A stretch of 32,529 nt of DNA, from NCBI GenBank assembly GCA_965371355.1, contig CBDUYD010000012.1, positions 1 to 32,529 on the forward strand, read 5' to 3'. The DNA is from JASJHI01 sp965371355. GTDB taxonomy: Bacteria; Actinomycetota; Acidimicrobiia; Acidimicrobiales; Ilumatobacteraceae. The translations under genes and the position numbers were made by a program. Shown here one piece after another: positions 7,701-15,016 of this stretch. Under the pieces are notes generated by a model, which saw only the letters and a list, made by a program, of their open reading frames with translations, ran no database searches and was not told the DNA's origin. Each line of letters starts with the position of its first letter. Position 1 is the first letter of the stretch.

Positions 7701-8391
7701 GGGAGGTGAGTCGGGAGGTGAAGAGGGCGAAGCGTTCGACGAGCGCACCCCGATTCCCGATCTCAGCTTCGCCAAGACCGAACAGCTGCGGTTCGAGAAG
7801 GAGATGCTCGGGCTGTACGTGTCGGATCACCCCCTGTTCGGTGTCGAGGCCGCGCTCAAGCGCAAGGTCGAGCACGGACTGCTCGAACTACAGACGATGG
7901 ACGACGGCGCCCAGGTCCTCGTCGGTGGAGTGATCACCAACCTCGCCCGCAAGTTCACCAGGAAGGGCGACCAGATGGCCGTGTTCGTGCTCGAGGATCT
8001 CGACGCCTCGATCGAGGTGACCGTCTTTCCGCGGACCCTGGCCGAGCAGGGCCACAAGCTCGACGACGACGTGATCGTGTCGGTTAGGGGACGCCTCGAC
8101 CGGCGTGACGAATCACGTTTCGGACTCATCGCACACACGATCACCGTGCTCTCCGGCCTCGCCGAGGGGCCGGCCGCTCCGCTGCGTCTGCGGATGCCGT
8201 CGACGTCGCTCGATGAACTCAAGATCCAGCGGCTCAAGCGAATCCTGCGCGAACACCCTGGTGACAGCGTGGTCATGGTCGACATGGGGCAGGGTCAGGT
8301 GCTCAAGCTGGCCGACGAGTTCCGCGTCGATCTCGATCGATCGGTCGGCGAGTTACGGATGGCGTTCGGGCACGATGCGGTGCTGCTCTGA
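4798..8391 (+). CDS. dnaE: DNA polymerase III alpha subunit (DnaE1 type) with intact PHP domain
   Basis: A 1197-residue replicative polymerase. The PHP domain (about 5-290) keeps all nine metal-ligand positions known from mycobacterial DnaE1: H9, H11, D18, H43, E68, H102, C152, D220 and H222. It is therefore likely a working 3'-5' proofreading exonuclease. The palm carries PDIDMDFD at about 412-419 and the KMDFLGLRNLD motif. A helix-hairpin-helix region and an OB fold (about 1040-1110) follow. A GESGGESGG linker near residue 965 comes from a duplicated 12-bp unit. The GTG at 4798 is preferred because the protein then begins PESFTHLHVHTEYS, as in the family. An upstream in-frame ATG at 4660 would overlap bpa. 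No Shine-Dalgarno sequence is evident. Confidence 0.95.
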   Translation: MPESFTHLHVHTEYSMLDGAARLPDLVAKAVEDGQPAIGITDHGNMYGTLEFYKECNAQGIKPIIGTEAYMAHDHRTERPTRRGRVDDSGGDTEGGKKLYYHLTLLAENQAGYHNLIQLASLAFMEGYYYKPRIDWELLDRYSSGIIATTGCLGGHVLQALLNGDDQGALEKAARLQDIFGRDNLFIELQDQGLAQQRETNPKLIDIARRIGAPLLATNDSHYTHREDHESHDALLCVQTGALLSDPKRFRFEGTEHYLKTADEMRYVFREVPQACDNTLWIAERAELELEFGNPLLPNFPIPEGFEDDADYLRHLAWEGAKQRWGDELPTDVVERLGYELKIICDMGFASYFLITWDLIKHARDNGIRVGPGRGSAAGCAVAYSLRITDLDPIRYDLLFERFLNPDRVSMPDIDMDFDSRYRDEMIRYAAERYGRDHVAQIITFGTIKARNAVRDAARVLGYPYGLGDKIAKAMPPLVMGRDTPLRYCFEQADKYADGYKAAGDLRAMYDTDDDVKRVVDVARGLEGLKRSDGIHAAAVVITKDPVTEYLPVQRKPESGQAPEDAPVVTQYEMHGVEDLGLLKMDFLGLRNLDVITDAVEMVRAGKDPEFLIEDISLDDAATFDLLSRGDTIGVFQLESPPMRQLLKALAPNSFEDVSAVLALYRPGPMSVNMHYDYADRKNNRKPVEYFHEDAEEILSDTFGLMIYQESVMRVAQKFAGYSLAEADNLRKAVGKKVREMMAAERDAFEAGVEATGYGRELGKELFDIIEKFADYAFNKSHTFGYGLVTYQTAYLKAHYPVEYLACLLTSVKSNLDKAATYLADCRSLGIKVLPPDVNRSMMNFAALDPAMVPDGVTLTVGSPGAITFGLSAVRNVGEGLVELLLAERDENGVFSSFHDFAERVPEAVLNKRTIESLIKGGGFDSLGHPRRGLLTTFEHIIDTTVRGRRERERGVMSLFGDWGDGESGGESGGEEGEAFDERTPIPDLSFAKTEQLRFEKEMLGLYVSDHPLFGVEAALKRKVEHGLLELQTMDDGAQVLVGGVITNLARKFTRKGDQMAVFVLEDLDASIEVTVFPRTLAEQGHKLDDDVIVSVRGRLDRRDESRFGLIAHTITVLSGLAEGPAAPLRLRMPSTSLDELKIQRLKRILREHPGDSVVMVDMGQGQVLKLADEFRVDLDRSVGELRMAFGHDAVLL
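7693..7716 (+). repeat. duplicated 12-bp unit in the dnaE linker
   Basis: GGTGAGTCGGGA occurs twice in tandem, giving a Gly/Glu/Ser-rich flexible linker between the fingers/HhH part and the OB fold. Confidence 0.85.
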
Positions 8392-8449
8392 CACCGGTTC
8401 GACGTGTGGTTTGAAATGAGCGCCGTCACAGATGGCAGAATGGAGTCCG

Positions 8450-9103
8450 ATGGCATTTGACGTTGCGACCAATGACGCTGCCGCGCTCACGGACTCCGAC
8501 CTCGAGGAACTCGCTTCGATGGAGGAGGCCTTCAGCGCAGGTCAGCTCTCCAAGGCGAAGGAGGACTGGGTTCTCGTCACCACCGCCCGCATGGGCGACA
8601 GGCTGCACGGATTCACGTTCTCCACGCTCGAACGCATCGGCGGCACGCCGTGTGTGCTGCTCGGCCTGATGAGCGTGCGCCGATCTTCCAAGCGCGACCA
8701 GGTGCTTCGCGGGCTGATGAGCGAGGCCTACCACCGAGCCCTGATGGCCTTTCCCGACGAGGACGTGGTGGTGGGATGCCGTTTCGTCAAACCCGACGCA
8801 CTCGGTGCGTTCAAGGATCTCCAAGACGTCACGCCGAGGCCCGGGAGCAATGCGGTCGGCGAGGAACGGGCGTGGGGGCGACGCCTCGCGAAACGCTTCT
8901 CGATCGACTCGAAGTACGACGCGAAGACGTTCATCTCCGCGAGTGGCGCTCAGCACGGATTTCTCGACTTCGAATCGGCCAAGCCCGAGAAGCTCGACCC
9001 CGAGGTGGTCGCACTGTTCGAGCGGCTCCCCGCCAGGGGCGGAGTGATGATCGTCTACGGCTGGACGATGGCCGAGCAACTCGTCAAGCTCGGCAAGCGC
9101 TGA
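8450..9103 (+). CDS. hypothetical protein of unknown function (possible GNAT-like fold)
   Basis: A 217-residue protein that I do not recognise. It looks soluble, with no signal peptide or membrane segment. The middle part alternates predicted strands and helices (GFTFSTLERIGGTPCVLLGLMSVRRSSKRDQ and on), which recalls an acetyltransferase fold. The canonical acetyl-CoA loop is not clear, so this is only a guess. A short conserved-looking ending is MIVYGWTMAEQLVKLGKR. The ATG at 8450 has GGAG 4 nt upstream and also a CAGAAT hexamer 8 nt upstream; an in-frame ATG at 8432 is an alternative. It lies 8 nt before a nitroreductase gene, so the two are likely cotranscribed. Codon use is like its neighbours. 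Confidence 0.75.
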   Translation: MAFDVATNDAAALTDSDLEELASMEEAFSAGQLSKAKEDWVLVTTARMGDRLHGFTFSTLERIGGTPCVLLGLMSVRRSSKRDQVLRGLMSEAYHRALMAFPDEDVVVGCRFVKPDALGAFKDLQDVTPRPGSNAVGEERAWGRRLAKRFSIDSKYDAKTFISASGAQHGFLDFESAKPEKLDPEVVALFERLPARGGVMIVYGWTMAEQLVKLGKR

Positions 9104-9111
9104 GGCTTCCC

Positions 9112-9735
9112 GTGCCCGACTTCGGTGACGTCGTACGTCGCCGGAGGATGACGCGAGCCTTTCGTGAGGCTCCCGTCGACCGCGCGGTGCTCGACGAGAT
9201 CGTCGATCTCGCCTCGCGGGCGCCGAGTGCGGGCAAGACCCAGGGCTGGCACCTGATCGTGCTCGAGGGCGATGACACAGCACTCTTCTGGGACATCACC
9301 CTTCCAGAGGTGCGGCGCGACTCGTTTCGTTGGCAGCAACTGCTCGGTGCGCCGATCATCGCCTTGCCGCTGGCCGATGCCGAGGCGTACACCGACCGCT
9401 ACTCCGAGCCCGACAAGGCCCAGACCGGCCTCGGTGCAGGACCCGAGGCGTGGCCGGTGCCCTACTGGACGATCGACGCCTCGATGTCGGTGATGACGCT
9501 CCTGCTCGCCGCGGAAGCGGCCGGCCTCGGAGCACTCTTCTTCGGGGTGTTCAGGGGAGAGCGAGAGATGCGCCGGGCGCTCGACATACCGTCCGGACTC
9601 GAACTCCTCGGTGCGATCGCCCTCGGCCACCCGCTCGAGCGCCCATCCCGCGGTTCGGCCGCCGAGGGCGCCGGCGCAAGTGCGGCGCGAACGCGCCGAC
9701 GCAGCCACGAGATCATCCACCGCGGCCGCTGGTGA
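9112..9735 (+). CDS. nitroreductase family protein (FMN-dependent)
   Basis: A 207-residue member of the nitroreductase superfamily, which uses FMN (sometimes F420-type partners) to reduce nitro, quinone or flavin substrates. The N-terminal RRRRMTRAFREAPVD and SRAPSAGKTQGWHLIVL form the flavin phosphate and substrate-side motifs. The dimer-core helix SMSVMTLLLAAEAAGLGALFFGVF is typical. The C-terminus is basic and probably disordered. The GTG at 9112 follows the upstream stop by 8 nt. Substrate cannot be assigned. It converges with the YyaL-like gene, leaving only 3 nt between the stop codons. Confidence 0.88.
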   Translation: MPDFGDVVRRRRMTRAFREAPVDRAVLDEIVDLASRAPSAGKTQGWHLIVLEGDDTALFWDITLPEVRRDSFRWQQLLGAPIIALPLADAEAYTDRYSEPDKAQTGLGAGPEAWPVPYWTIDASMSVMTLLLAAEAAGLGALFFGVFRGEREMRRALDIPSGLELLGAIALGHPLERPSRGSAAEGAGASAARTRRRSHEIIHRGRW

Positions 9736-9738
9736 GAC

Positions 9739-11751
9739 TTAGGCCTCCGGTGCCGGACGTCCGGTGAGCGCCTCGGCGAACGCCTCGAGGGTCTCGTGCG
9801 GAAGTTCGCACACATGGTCGCGGCAGATGTACGCCAGGCCGTCGCTGCGCCCCTCCCACAGCGGCGAGTCGTAGGGCTCACCCCACGCGAGCACCAGATC
9901 CGGTCGCCAGACCCGGTGCGCGAACTGCACGAGGTCGGGCCGGTCGCCGACGATCGCGAGTTCGGTGAAACCGCGACGGCGGGCGTCGGCGGCGATCAGC
10001 GCGTTCGAGAACATGCCGGGCGAGCGCTCGTCGATCATGGCGCCGAGCAACTGGAGTATGCGGTCGGCCTGGTTGGCGTACCGCTGCTCGCCGGTCAGCG
10101 CGGCGAGGCGATGGAGCGCTACCGCGGCGAGCGAGTTGGCCGATGGGGTTGCTCCGTCGGCGATGTCCTTCTGCCGGGCGACGAGCGCCTCGCCGTCCTC
10201 TGCCGTCGTGTAGAGACCGCCGCGCTCGGCATCCCAGAAGTGGTCGAGCAGCGTCTCGGCGACCTGACGCGCCTCGGCGATCCATCGCGCCTGGCCGGTC
10301 GCCTCGGCCAGTCTCGTGAACCCGTCGATCAGGGCAGCGTGGTCGGCGGCCAGCGCGTCATGGCGCGCCGGGGGATCGCCGTCGGCCTGCCAACTGCGCA
10401 TCCACCTACCGTCGGGCCGACGCAGTTCGCGCACGAGGAACTCCGCGTTGGTCACGGCGGCGTCGAGCCAGTCGGCCCGTCCGAACGCTGCGCCCGCCTG
10501 CGCCAGCGCCGACAGGAAGAGGCCGTTCCACTCGGTGAGCACCTTGTCGTCGAGGCCAGGGCGTCGACGGGTCGCTCGTGAGTCGAACAGCCGCCGTCGC
10601 AACCCTGCGATGTCGTCGGGGCGGTGCAGCGATCCGCGGGTTCGCATCCGGTTGGGGATCGATCGCCCCTCGAAGTTCCCCCCGTCGGTGATGTCGAACC
10701 ACTCAAGGAAGCGCTCGACCACCGCCGGATCGACATCGTGCAGAACCTCGAGGACCTCGTTCGGCGTCCAGGTGTAGAAGAGTCCTTCCACGCCATGGCC
10801 CTCGTCATCGGGCGAGTCGGCATCCTCTGCGGAATAGAAGCCGCCGCCGGGATCGCGCAATGTCGTCAAGACGTAGCCGATCGTCTCCTCGATCACCTGC
10901 CGCCACTGCGGCTGGTCGAACATCGCTAGTGCGTGCAGGTAGGTCGTGACGAGAAGCGCCTGGTCGTAGAGCATCTTCTCGAAGTGAGGGACGAGCCACT
11001 CGCGATCGACCGAGTAGCGCGAGAAGCCACCACCGATGTGGTCGTACATTCCCCCCGAGGCCATCGCGTCGAGTGTGGTGGTGACGATCTGGCGTGCCGC
11101 GTCACCACCTCCCCCGAAGTACGCCCGCATCATCAGCTCGAGGTTGAACGTCGACGGGAACTTCGGCGCGGTCCCGAAGCCACCCCACTCGGCGTCGAAC
11201 GCCCGACCGAGGGCTTGGAGCGCCGCGTTCAGCGTGTCGACGTCGGGCATCCCGTCCGCGGGTTCGACCTCGGCGGACCTGCGCAGCGCGGCGACCAGCG
11301 CGTCGGCGTTCTTACGGATGTCGTCGGGCCGGTTCTGATAGACGTCGTCGATCGCTCCGAGCAGCTGCAAGAACTGCTCCTTCGGATAGTAGGTGCCGCC
11401 GAAGAACGGCTCGCGTGACGGCGTGAGGAACACGGTCATCGGCCATCCGCCGCGGCCGGTCATCGCCTGCACGGCGTCCATGTACACCGCATCGACGTCG
11501 GGCCGCTCCTCGCGATCGACCTTGATGTTGACGAACAGCTCGTTCATCCTGTCGGCGACCTCGTCGTCCTCGAAGGACTCGTGCGCCATCACGTGGCACC
11601 AGTGGCATGCCGAGTAGCCCACCGACAGCAGTATCGGGACGTTTCGGTCGCGGGCAGCGGCGAACGCCTCGTCGCCCCACGGGTACCAGTCGACCGGATT
11701 GTCGCGGTGCTGTCGGAGATACGGCGACGTCTCGCCGGCGAGCCGGTTCAC
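9739..11751 (-). CDS. thioredoxin-domain-containing protein, YyaL/SSP411 (DUF255) family
   Basis: A 670-residue protein with an N-terminal DUF255 thioredoxin-like domain (about 1-170) and a long (alpha/alpha)6 glycoside-hydrolase-like barrel. The redox motif is C49-H-W-C52 within SVGYSACHWCHVMAHESF. The start GTG at 11751 gives MNRLAGETSPYLRQHRDNPVDW, the standard family opening. It is also placed exactly 7 nt after a TACCCT -10 box. An upstream TTG at 11793 overlaps the preceding stop, but the extra 14 residues are unlike the family. Function in bacteria is not established. It is convergent with the nitroreductase. Confidence 0.9.
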   Translation of the reverse strand: MNRLAGETSPYLRQHRDNPVDWYPWGDEAFAAARDRNVPILLSVGYSACHWCHVMAHESFEDDEVADRMNELFVNIKVDREERPDVDAVYMDAVQAMTGRGGWPMTVFLTPSREPFFGGTYYPKEQFLQLLGAIDDVYQNRPDDIRKNADALVAALRRSAEVEPADGMPDVDTLNAALQALGRAFDAEWGGFGTAPKFPSTFNLELMMRAYFGGGGDAARQIVTTTLDAMASGGMYDHIGGGFSRYSVDREWLVPHFEKMLYDQALLVTTYLHALAMFDQPQWRQVIEETIGYVLTTLRDPGGGFYSAEDADSPDDEGHGVEGLFYTWTPNEVLEVLHDVDPAVVERFLEWFDITDGGNFEGRSIPNRMRTRGSLHRPDDIAGLRRRLFDSRATRRRPGLDDKVLTEWNGLFLSALAQAGAAFGRADWLDAAVTNAEFLVRELRRPDGRWMRSWQADGDPPARHDALAADHAALIDGFTRLAEATGQARWIAEARQVAETLLDHFWDAERGGLYTTAEDGEALVARQKDIADGATPSANSLAAVALHRLAALTGEQRYANQADRILQLLGAMIDERSPGMFSNALIAADARRRGFTELAIVGDRPDLVQFAHRVWRPDLVLAWGEPYDSPLWEGRSDGLAYICRDHVCELPHETLEAFAEALTGRPAPEA

Positions 11752-11758
11752 TCCCGGG

Positions 11759-11764
11759 AGGGTA
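11759..11764 (-). promoter_or_regulatory. -10 box of leaderless YyaL-like gene
   Basis: TACCCT on the minus strand ends 7 nt before the GTG at 11751. No usable Shine-Dalgarno spacing exists for that GTG, which supports leaderless expression. Confidence 0.5.
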
Positions 11765-11789
11765 CCGGCGCGCCGACCGAGGGCCGAGT

Positions 11790-12068
11790 TCAACCCTGGT
11801 TGGCGATCGCCTTCGTCATCGCCTCGACCCAGGCGTCGTCGACATCGACCACCGGCATAATCGTGGTCGTCTCGAAGAACGGCGCAAGACTCGCGGCATT
11901 GACCATGTCCAACTCATCGGACTCGGAGATCACGATGAAGGTCTTCCCGTCTGCGCAGGCAAAGAGTTGTTGGGTCCCCTCGGCCTGACCGATCTTGCCG
12001 AAGACCTCGAACGCCTGGCGGACACTCTCGACGCCCGGCGCGAGCCGCGCCACTGTCACATACTTCAT
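11790..12068 (-). CDS. small DUF3303-like protein
   Basis: A 92-residue protein beginning MKYVTVARLAPG and containing ...TTTIMPVVDVDDAWVEAM. The shape (N-terminal strand, helix, central strands, and a PVVD motif near the end) resembles DUF3303, a ferredoxin-like alpha/beta barrel domain of unknown role. I assign this by pattern only. ATG with a good AGGGAG site (12074-12079) 5 nt upstream and a TAGGGT -10 box about 30 nt upstream, so this gene has a conventional leader. Its stop is 38 nt from the preferred start of the downstream YyaL-like gene. Confidence 0.78.
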   Translation of the reverse strand: MKYVTVARLAPGVESVRQAFEVFGKIGQAEGTQQLFACADGKTFIVISESDELDMVNAASLAPFFETTTIMPVVDVDDAWVEAMTKAIANQG

Positions 12069-12098
12069 GTGTACTCCCTGGTAGTCGCCCGCGGATCG

Positions 12099-12104
12099 AC
12101 CCTA
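12099..12104 (-). promoter_or_regulatory. candidate -10 box of the DUF3303-like gene
   Basis: TAGGGT on the minus strand, about 30 nt upstream of the ATG at 12068. It partly overlaps a small ACCCG-CT-CGGGT dyad (12104-12115). Confidence 0.35.
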
Positions 12105-12174
12105 CCCGCTCGGGTGGAGGGCATCGGACAGACCGTCGGGTCGCGGGTCAGGCCCACGGAGTGAAGCCCGGGAT

Positions 12175-13416
12175 TCAGGCGAGGAGGGCGTCCTCGAGCG
12201 GGAAGCGGCTCAGCCGCTCGGCGCCGCTCTCGGTCACGAGGATCTGCTCTTCGAGCTTCACACCTTCGGTGCCGTCGTCGGGGCCGATGTAGCTCTCGAC
12301 GCACAGCGTCATGTTGGGCTCGATCGTCCCGTCATAGCCGGCTTCGGCGAAGTCGGCACGGTGATAAAGGTACGGATACTCGCCGGTCATGCCGCAGCCG
12401 TGAGCGGAGAGGTAGTAGCGGTTCCGCCGGAATCGGCCCGGAATGCCCCAGGCCCGCTCCGCGTACTCACGGAACCCGAGCCCGGGTTCGATGACCGAGA
12501 TGTTGTGCTCGACCTGTTCGAACGCCAGGCGGTAGAGCGACCGCTGCTCGGCGGTGGGATCGTCGGGTCCCGAATGGAACGTCCGCGAGAAGTCGCTGTA
12601 GTAGCCGTGGCAACCGACGACGTCGGTATCGAGTGCGACGAGCTCGTTCGGGCGGATTGCGCGCGATGACGATTCCTGGAACCACGGATTGGTCCGCGGT
12701 CCCGAACTCAACAGCCTCGTCTCGACGTAGTCACCGTTCGACGCGATCACGGAAGCGTGCAGGATCGCCCACAGCTCATTCTCGGTGAGCCCCGGTCGGA
12801 GCGCCTCGCGAACCTCGGCCACCGCCTGCTCGGTCATCCGCAGCGATGCTCCGATACAGGCGATCTCATCGTCGGATTTGATCGCCCGCGCCATCTCGAC
12901 CGGGACCTGCGCGTCGACGATATCCAGCCCAGTGGCCGCCAGGCCGAGCGCCGAGCCGGCGTTGAGGCGTTCGAGACCCACCCGATGGGCGCCGCTGCCG
13001 AGCAGCCTGCGGATCGTCGCCGCCATTTCCCGCGCCCACTCCCGTTCGCGCTCGGCGATCGCCGGGCCAGTCGCGACGAAGCTGGCCGTCACCGCCCGAC
13101 GGACCTCGTCGATGGTGTCGAGCCCGTCGACGAGGTGTTCCGCTCCGGTGAACTCGTAGAGGATCGACCTGTCGGCGGTCAACAGGAGATAGCGGGACGG
13201 GGAATTGCGCGAGGTGAACACCTGCATGTTCCGCGCTCCGGTGGCGTAGCGGATGTTGACGGCATCGCTGAGCAGCACCGCGTCGATGTCGCGCGCCGCC
13301 ATCTCGTCGCGCAGCCGTCGTAGACGGTGACGGCGCATCCGGCCGAGGTCGATCCCGACGCTCTCGGGCGCCTCGTCGAGCAGTTCGATCCACGACCGTT
13401 CGCCGTCACGGGACAT
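12175..13416 (-). CDS. M24 metallopeptidase-fold protein, DddP-like
   Basis: A 413-residue pita-bread-fold protein. Metal ligands are D263 and D265 (ALDTDVVG), D275 (SDFSRTF), H339 (SAHGCG), E374 (CVESYIG) and E389 (KLEEQIL). Adding 32 to each gives the iron-ligand numbers I recall for the DMSP lyase DddP (D295, D297, D307, H371, E406, E421). Signatures NIRYATGARNMQ and VETRLLSSGPRTNPWFQE also look like DddP. DddP Y366 corresponds to Y334, but its proposed catalytic D377 corresponds to G345. The protein could be a DddP relative with another lyase or peptidase activity. A 9-bp hairpin sits directly upstream, leaving no room for a ribosome-binding site. It lies 35 nt after fabI on the same strand. 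Confidence 0.85.
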   Translation of the reverse strand: MSRDGERSWIELLDEAPESVGIDLGRMRRHRLRRLRDEMAARDIDAVLLSDAVNIRYATGARNMQVFTSRNSPSRYLLLTADRSILYEFTGAEHLVDGLDTIDEVRRAVTASFVATGPAIAEREREWAREMAATIRRLLGSGAHRVGLERLNAGSALGLAATGLDIVDAQVPVEMARAIKSDDEIACIGASLRMTEQAVAEVREALRPGLTENELWAILHASVIASNGDYVETRLLSSGPRTNPWFQESSSRAIRPNELVALDTDVVGCHGYYSDFSRTFHSGPDDPTAEQRSLYRLAFEQVEHNISVIEPGLGFREYAERAWGIPGRFRRNRYYLSAHGCGMTGEYPYLYHRADFAEAGYDGTIEPNMTLCVESYIGPDDGTEGVKLEEQILVTESGAERLSRFPLEDALLA

Positions 13417-13419
13417 GAT

Positions 13420-13443
13420 CGACCGCCGCTCGGACGGCGGTCG
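13420..13443 (-). other. perfect 9-bp stem-loop between fabI and the M24 gene
   Basis: CGACCGCCG and CGGCGGTCG pair perfectly around a 6-nt loop. The stem ends 3 nt before the M24 start codon, and no T-tract follows. It could be a processing or translation-control structure, or a Rho-type stop signal for fabI. Confidence 0.5.
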
Positions 13444-13451
13444 TCACCGGG

Positions 13452-14219
13452 TCACGCGCCCATCGCGTGGTAGCCGCCGTCGACGTGGATGATCTCGCCG
13501 GTCGTGGCCGGGAACCAGTCCGAGAGCAGCGCGACGCAGGCTCGGGCGACCGCCTCGGAATCGTTGACGTCCCATCCGAGGGGTGCGCGCCCATCCCACG
13601 TGTCCTCGAACAGGGCGAAGCCCGGGATCGACCTCGCGGCCATCGTCTTGATCGGCCCGGCCGCCACCAGGTTCGAGCGGATGCCGCGCGGTCCGAGTTC
13701 TTTGGCCAGATACCTCGACACGCTCTGCAGGGCCGACTTGGCGACCCCCATCCAGTTGTAGGCGGGCCAGGCCTGGCGGTTGTCGAAATCGAGTCCGACG
13801 AATGCTCCCCCCTCGCTCATCAAGGGTGCGAAGGCATCGGCCAGCGCCTTGAGCGAGTAGGCCGACACATGGACCGCGACCGCCACCTCGTCCCACGTAG
13901 CGGCCATGAAGTCGTCGCCGAGACAGGCCTCCGGTGCGAATCCGATCGAATGCAGAACCCCGTCGACGTGGCCCCACTTGTCGGTCAGCGCGGCGCGGAC
14001 CGCGTCGCCGTGCTGGGGCACGGTGACGTCGAGTTCGTACACCTCGATATCGTCGCCGAGCTTGCGCGCCGTGCGCTGCGTGAGCTTGAGGGCCCGACCG
14101 GCGCCCGTGAGCACGATGTCGGCACCCTCCTCCCTGGCGATCTTCGCGACGCCGAAGGCGAGCGAGGCGTCGGTGAGGACGCCCGTGATGACGATGTTCT
14201 TGCCGGCGAGAAGACCCAT
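13452..14219 (-). CDS. fabI: enoyl-[acyl-carrier-protein] reductase (NADH), FabI/InhA type
   Basis: A 255-residue short-chain dehydrogenase-fold enzyme that reduces the enoyl-ACP double bond in fatty acid elongation (FAS II). It tracks mycobacterial InhA: GLLAGKNIVITGVLTDASLAFG nucleotide-binding loop, HSIGF, catalytic Tyr and Lys in PAYNWMGVAKSALQSV, RSNLVAAGPI, and the LLSDWFPATTGEIIHVDGG tail. The Y-x6-K spacing is that of the FabI class. The ATG at 14219 is set by a TACCTT box ending 7 nt upstream. It is divergent from npdG. Confidence 0.95.
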   Translation of the reverse strand: MGLLAGKNIVITGVLTDASLAFGVAKIAREEGADIVLTGAGRALKLTQRTARKLGDDIEVYELDVTVPQHGDAVRAALTDKWGHVDGVLHSIGFAPEACLGDDFMAATWDEVAVAVHVSAYSLKALADAFAPLMSEGGAFVGLDFDNRQAWPAYNWMGVAKSALQSVSRYLAKELGPRGIRSNLVAAGPIKTMAARSIPGFALFEDTWDGRAPLGWDVNDSEAVARACVALLSDWFPATTGEIIHVDGGYHAMGA

Positions 14220-14226
14220 ACTCTCG

Positions 14227-14232
14227 AAGGTA
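14227..14232 (-). promoter_or_regulatory. -10 box of leaderless fabI
   Basis: TACCTT on the minus strand, 7 nt before the fabI ATG. No Shine-Dalgarno sequence is present. Confidence 0.55.
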
Positions 14233-14318
14233 GCCCGCCCGCTCCTGGGCGAGGCGTCTTCGGTCACTCCGCTCGCCATGTTGGTGGAGCGGCGAGCGGC
14301 GTGTGGCACGCTGTCGGG

Positions 14319-15014
14319 ATGCGTATTGGCATCCTCGGTGGCACGGGTCCGGCCGGACGCGGCCTCGCCGCCCGTCTCGCGAGCGTCGGCTACCCGTCGA
14401 TCATCGGCTCGCGTTCGAAGTACCGCGCGATGGAGGCCCGTGACGAACTGCTCCAACGCTGGCCCGAGCTGCGCGGAATGCTCGACTACGGCGACAACCA
14501 AGCCGCCGCTGATGCCGATCTGGTCGTGATCGCCACGCCATGGGATTCGGCGGCGAGTACGGCGCAGGAAAATGAAGAAGCGCTCTCCGGCAAAGTGGTG
14601 GTGTCGATGGCCAACGCACTGGTACGCGTCAATCGGGAGTTCCAACCGCTCGTGCCACCCCGCGGGAGTGTGGCCGCCCACGTGCAGGCTGCGGTCCCGC
14701 GTTGCCACGTCGTTGCCGCCTTCAACCACCTTCCGGCGACCGAACTCGGCGAGATCGACAAGCCGATCGACTCCGACGTCCTGATCTGTGGGGATGACCG
14801 CGAAGGCGTACTTCAGGTAAGCGAGATCGTCTCGAAGATCCCTGGATGCCGCCCTCTCGATTCGGGCGAATTGTCGAACGCGACGGCGATCGAGGCCTTC
14901 ACCGCCGTGCTGCTCCAGCTCAACGTGAGGTACAAGACCAGGGTCGCCCTCAAACTGACCGGGATCGAGGTACCGGTCGAGATCGAGAGCAACCCCCCGG
15001 TCGCCGACGACTGA
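14319..15014 (+). CDS. npdG: F420-dependent NADP oxidoreductase (NPDG family)
   Basis: A 231-residue Rossmann protein that exchanges hydride between NADP(H) and coenzyme F420. The N-terminus MRIGILGGTGPAGRGLAARLA is the NADP-binding loop, with GSRSK binding the 2'-phosphate. AADADLVVIATPWDS and VVSMANALVR are typical of the family, as is AAFNHLPATELG. The tail is rich in Glu and Pro. The ATG at 14319 has only a poor -10-like CACGCT 6 nt upstream. It implies F420 metabolism in this organism, although no F420 biosynthesis gene is in the window. mshC starts 2 nt after its stop. Confidence 0.9.
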   Translation: MRIGILGGTGPAGRGLAARLASVGYPSIIGSRSKYRAMEARDELLQRWPELRGMLDYGDNQAAADADLVVIATPWDSAASTAQENEEALSGKVVVSMANALVRVNREFQPLVPPRGSVAAHVQAAVPRCHVVAAFNHLPATELGEIDKPIDSDVLICGDDREGVLQVSEIVSKIPGCRPLDSGELSNATAIEAFTAVLLQLNVRYKTRVALKLTGIEVPVEIESNPPVADD

Positions 15015-15016
15015 CG

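Noticed and set aside
11752..11793. TTG at 11793 as start of the YyaL-like gene (TTGA overlap with the upstream stop)
   Set aside because: The family-standard N-terminus and a -10 box at exact leaderless spacing both favour the GTG at 11751.
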